6,744 nucleotides of DNA from Gammaproteobacteria bacterium (GTDB taxonomy: Bacteria; Pseudomonadota; Gammaproteobacteria; Pseudomonadales; Azotimanducaceae), in contig JAUIKX010000194.1 in the NCBI GenBank assembly GCA_030430515.1, positions 1-6,744 on the forward strand, given 5' to 3'. Shown in pieces: positions 6,728 to 6,744 of the stretch (position 1 is its first letter; each line of letters starts with the position of its first letter). The position numbers were made by a program, and so were the translations under genes. The notes under the pieces were generated by a model, which did not search any database, was not told the origin of the DNA, and saw nothing but the letters and a program-made list of their open reading frames with translations.

Positions 6728-6744
6728 TAGTCCCGCAGGTCCTT
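6520..6744 (-). pseudogene. Internal fragment of a sodium:solute symporter (SSS family), both ends missing
   Basis: Read on the minus strand from base 6744, the 75 codons give DLRDYYAAGKKLGFWAAAFS, then ARATGESGWLLLGLTGMGAA, then a membrane segment with AMWVVLGELIGVSVAWLLMC and finally RRFKLLTDEY. This matches the region from the first cytoplasmic loop to after the third membrane segment of PutP-like sodium:solute symporters, where SGWLLLGLxG is a hallmark. These proteins import solutes such as proline or carboxylates with sodium; the substrate cannot be told from this piece. The start lies beyond the window. After TDEY the family pattern (an ITxPDYLE-like stretch) is missing: the frame enters the antisense of pilY1 and stops at a TAG (6486-6484). 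The gene is thus cut at the junction, or joined to pilY1 by an assembly error. It overlaps the meaningless plus-strand tail of the pilY1 frame. Confidence 0.85.

Overview
The window looks like chromosomal DNA from a Gram-negative bacterium, most likely a gammaproteobacterium, possibly marine or halotolerant. The basis is the family signatures of the type IV pilus proteins, the high GC content and the acidic protein composition. No finer taxonomy can be supported. All clear genes up to about 6520 belong to one plus-strand operon for the priming/tip complex of a type IVa pilus.

Layout: 1-260 is the 3' end of a PilE-type minor pilin gene. It is followed, with overlaps or gaps of a few bases, by a FimT/FimU (GspH-like) pilin gene (257-763), pilV (751-1281), pilW (1288-2412) and pilX (2416-2952). 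After a 56-base gap with a strong ribosome binding site comes a large pilY1-type tip adhesin gene (from 3009). FimU, PilV, PilW and PilX correspond to the GspH-I-J-K pseudopilins of type II secretion. They are expected to form the initiating complex that carries PilY1 at the pilus tip, with PilE linking it to the shaft. There is no stretch over 300 bases without a gene, and no RNA gene, IS element, CRISPR array or convincing terminator was seen.

The pilY1 region is the unusual part. The good start at 3009 and its signal peptide lie in a different frame from the rest of the protein. A -1 shift, or a base loss in the sequence, is needed between about 3070 and 3106, exactly where a 12-bp interrupted hairpin lies. 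The body of the protein has about three Ig/cadherin-like domains in front of the VWA and beta-propeller parts of PilY1. At about 6515-6525 the pilY1 sequence stops abruptly inside the propeller. From there to the window end the minus strand encodes an internal piece of a sodium:solute symporter (SSS family), so this is a chimeric join: a real rearrangement or an assembly error.

A second unusual point is the PilE C-terminus. Where such pilins normally have a disulfide-closed loop, this one has a textbook EF-hand-like calcium loop. Together with the Asp-rich N-terminal domains of the PilY1 protein, this suggests (inference) a pilus whose tip depends on calcium.
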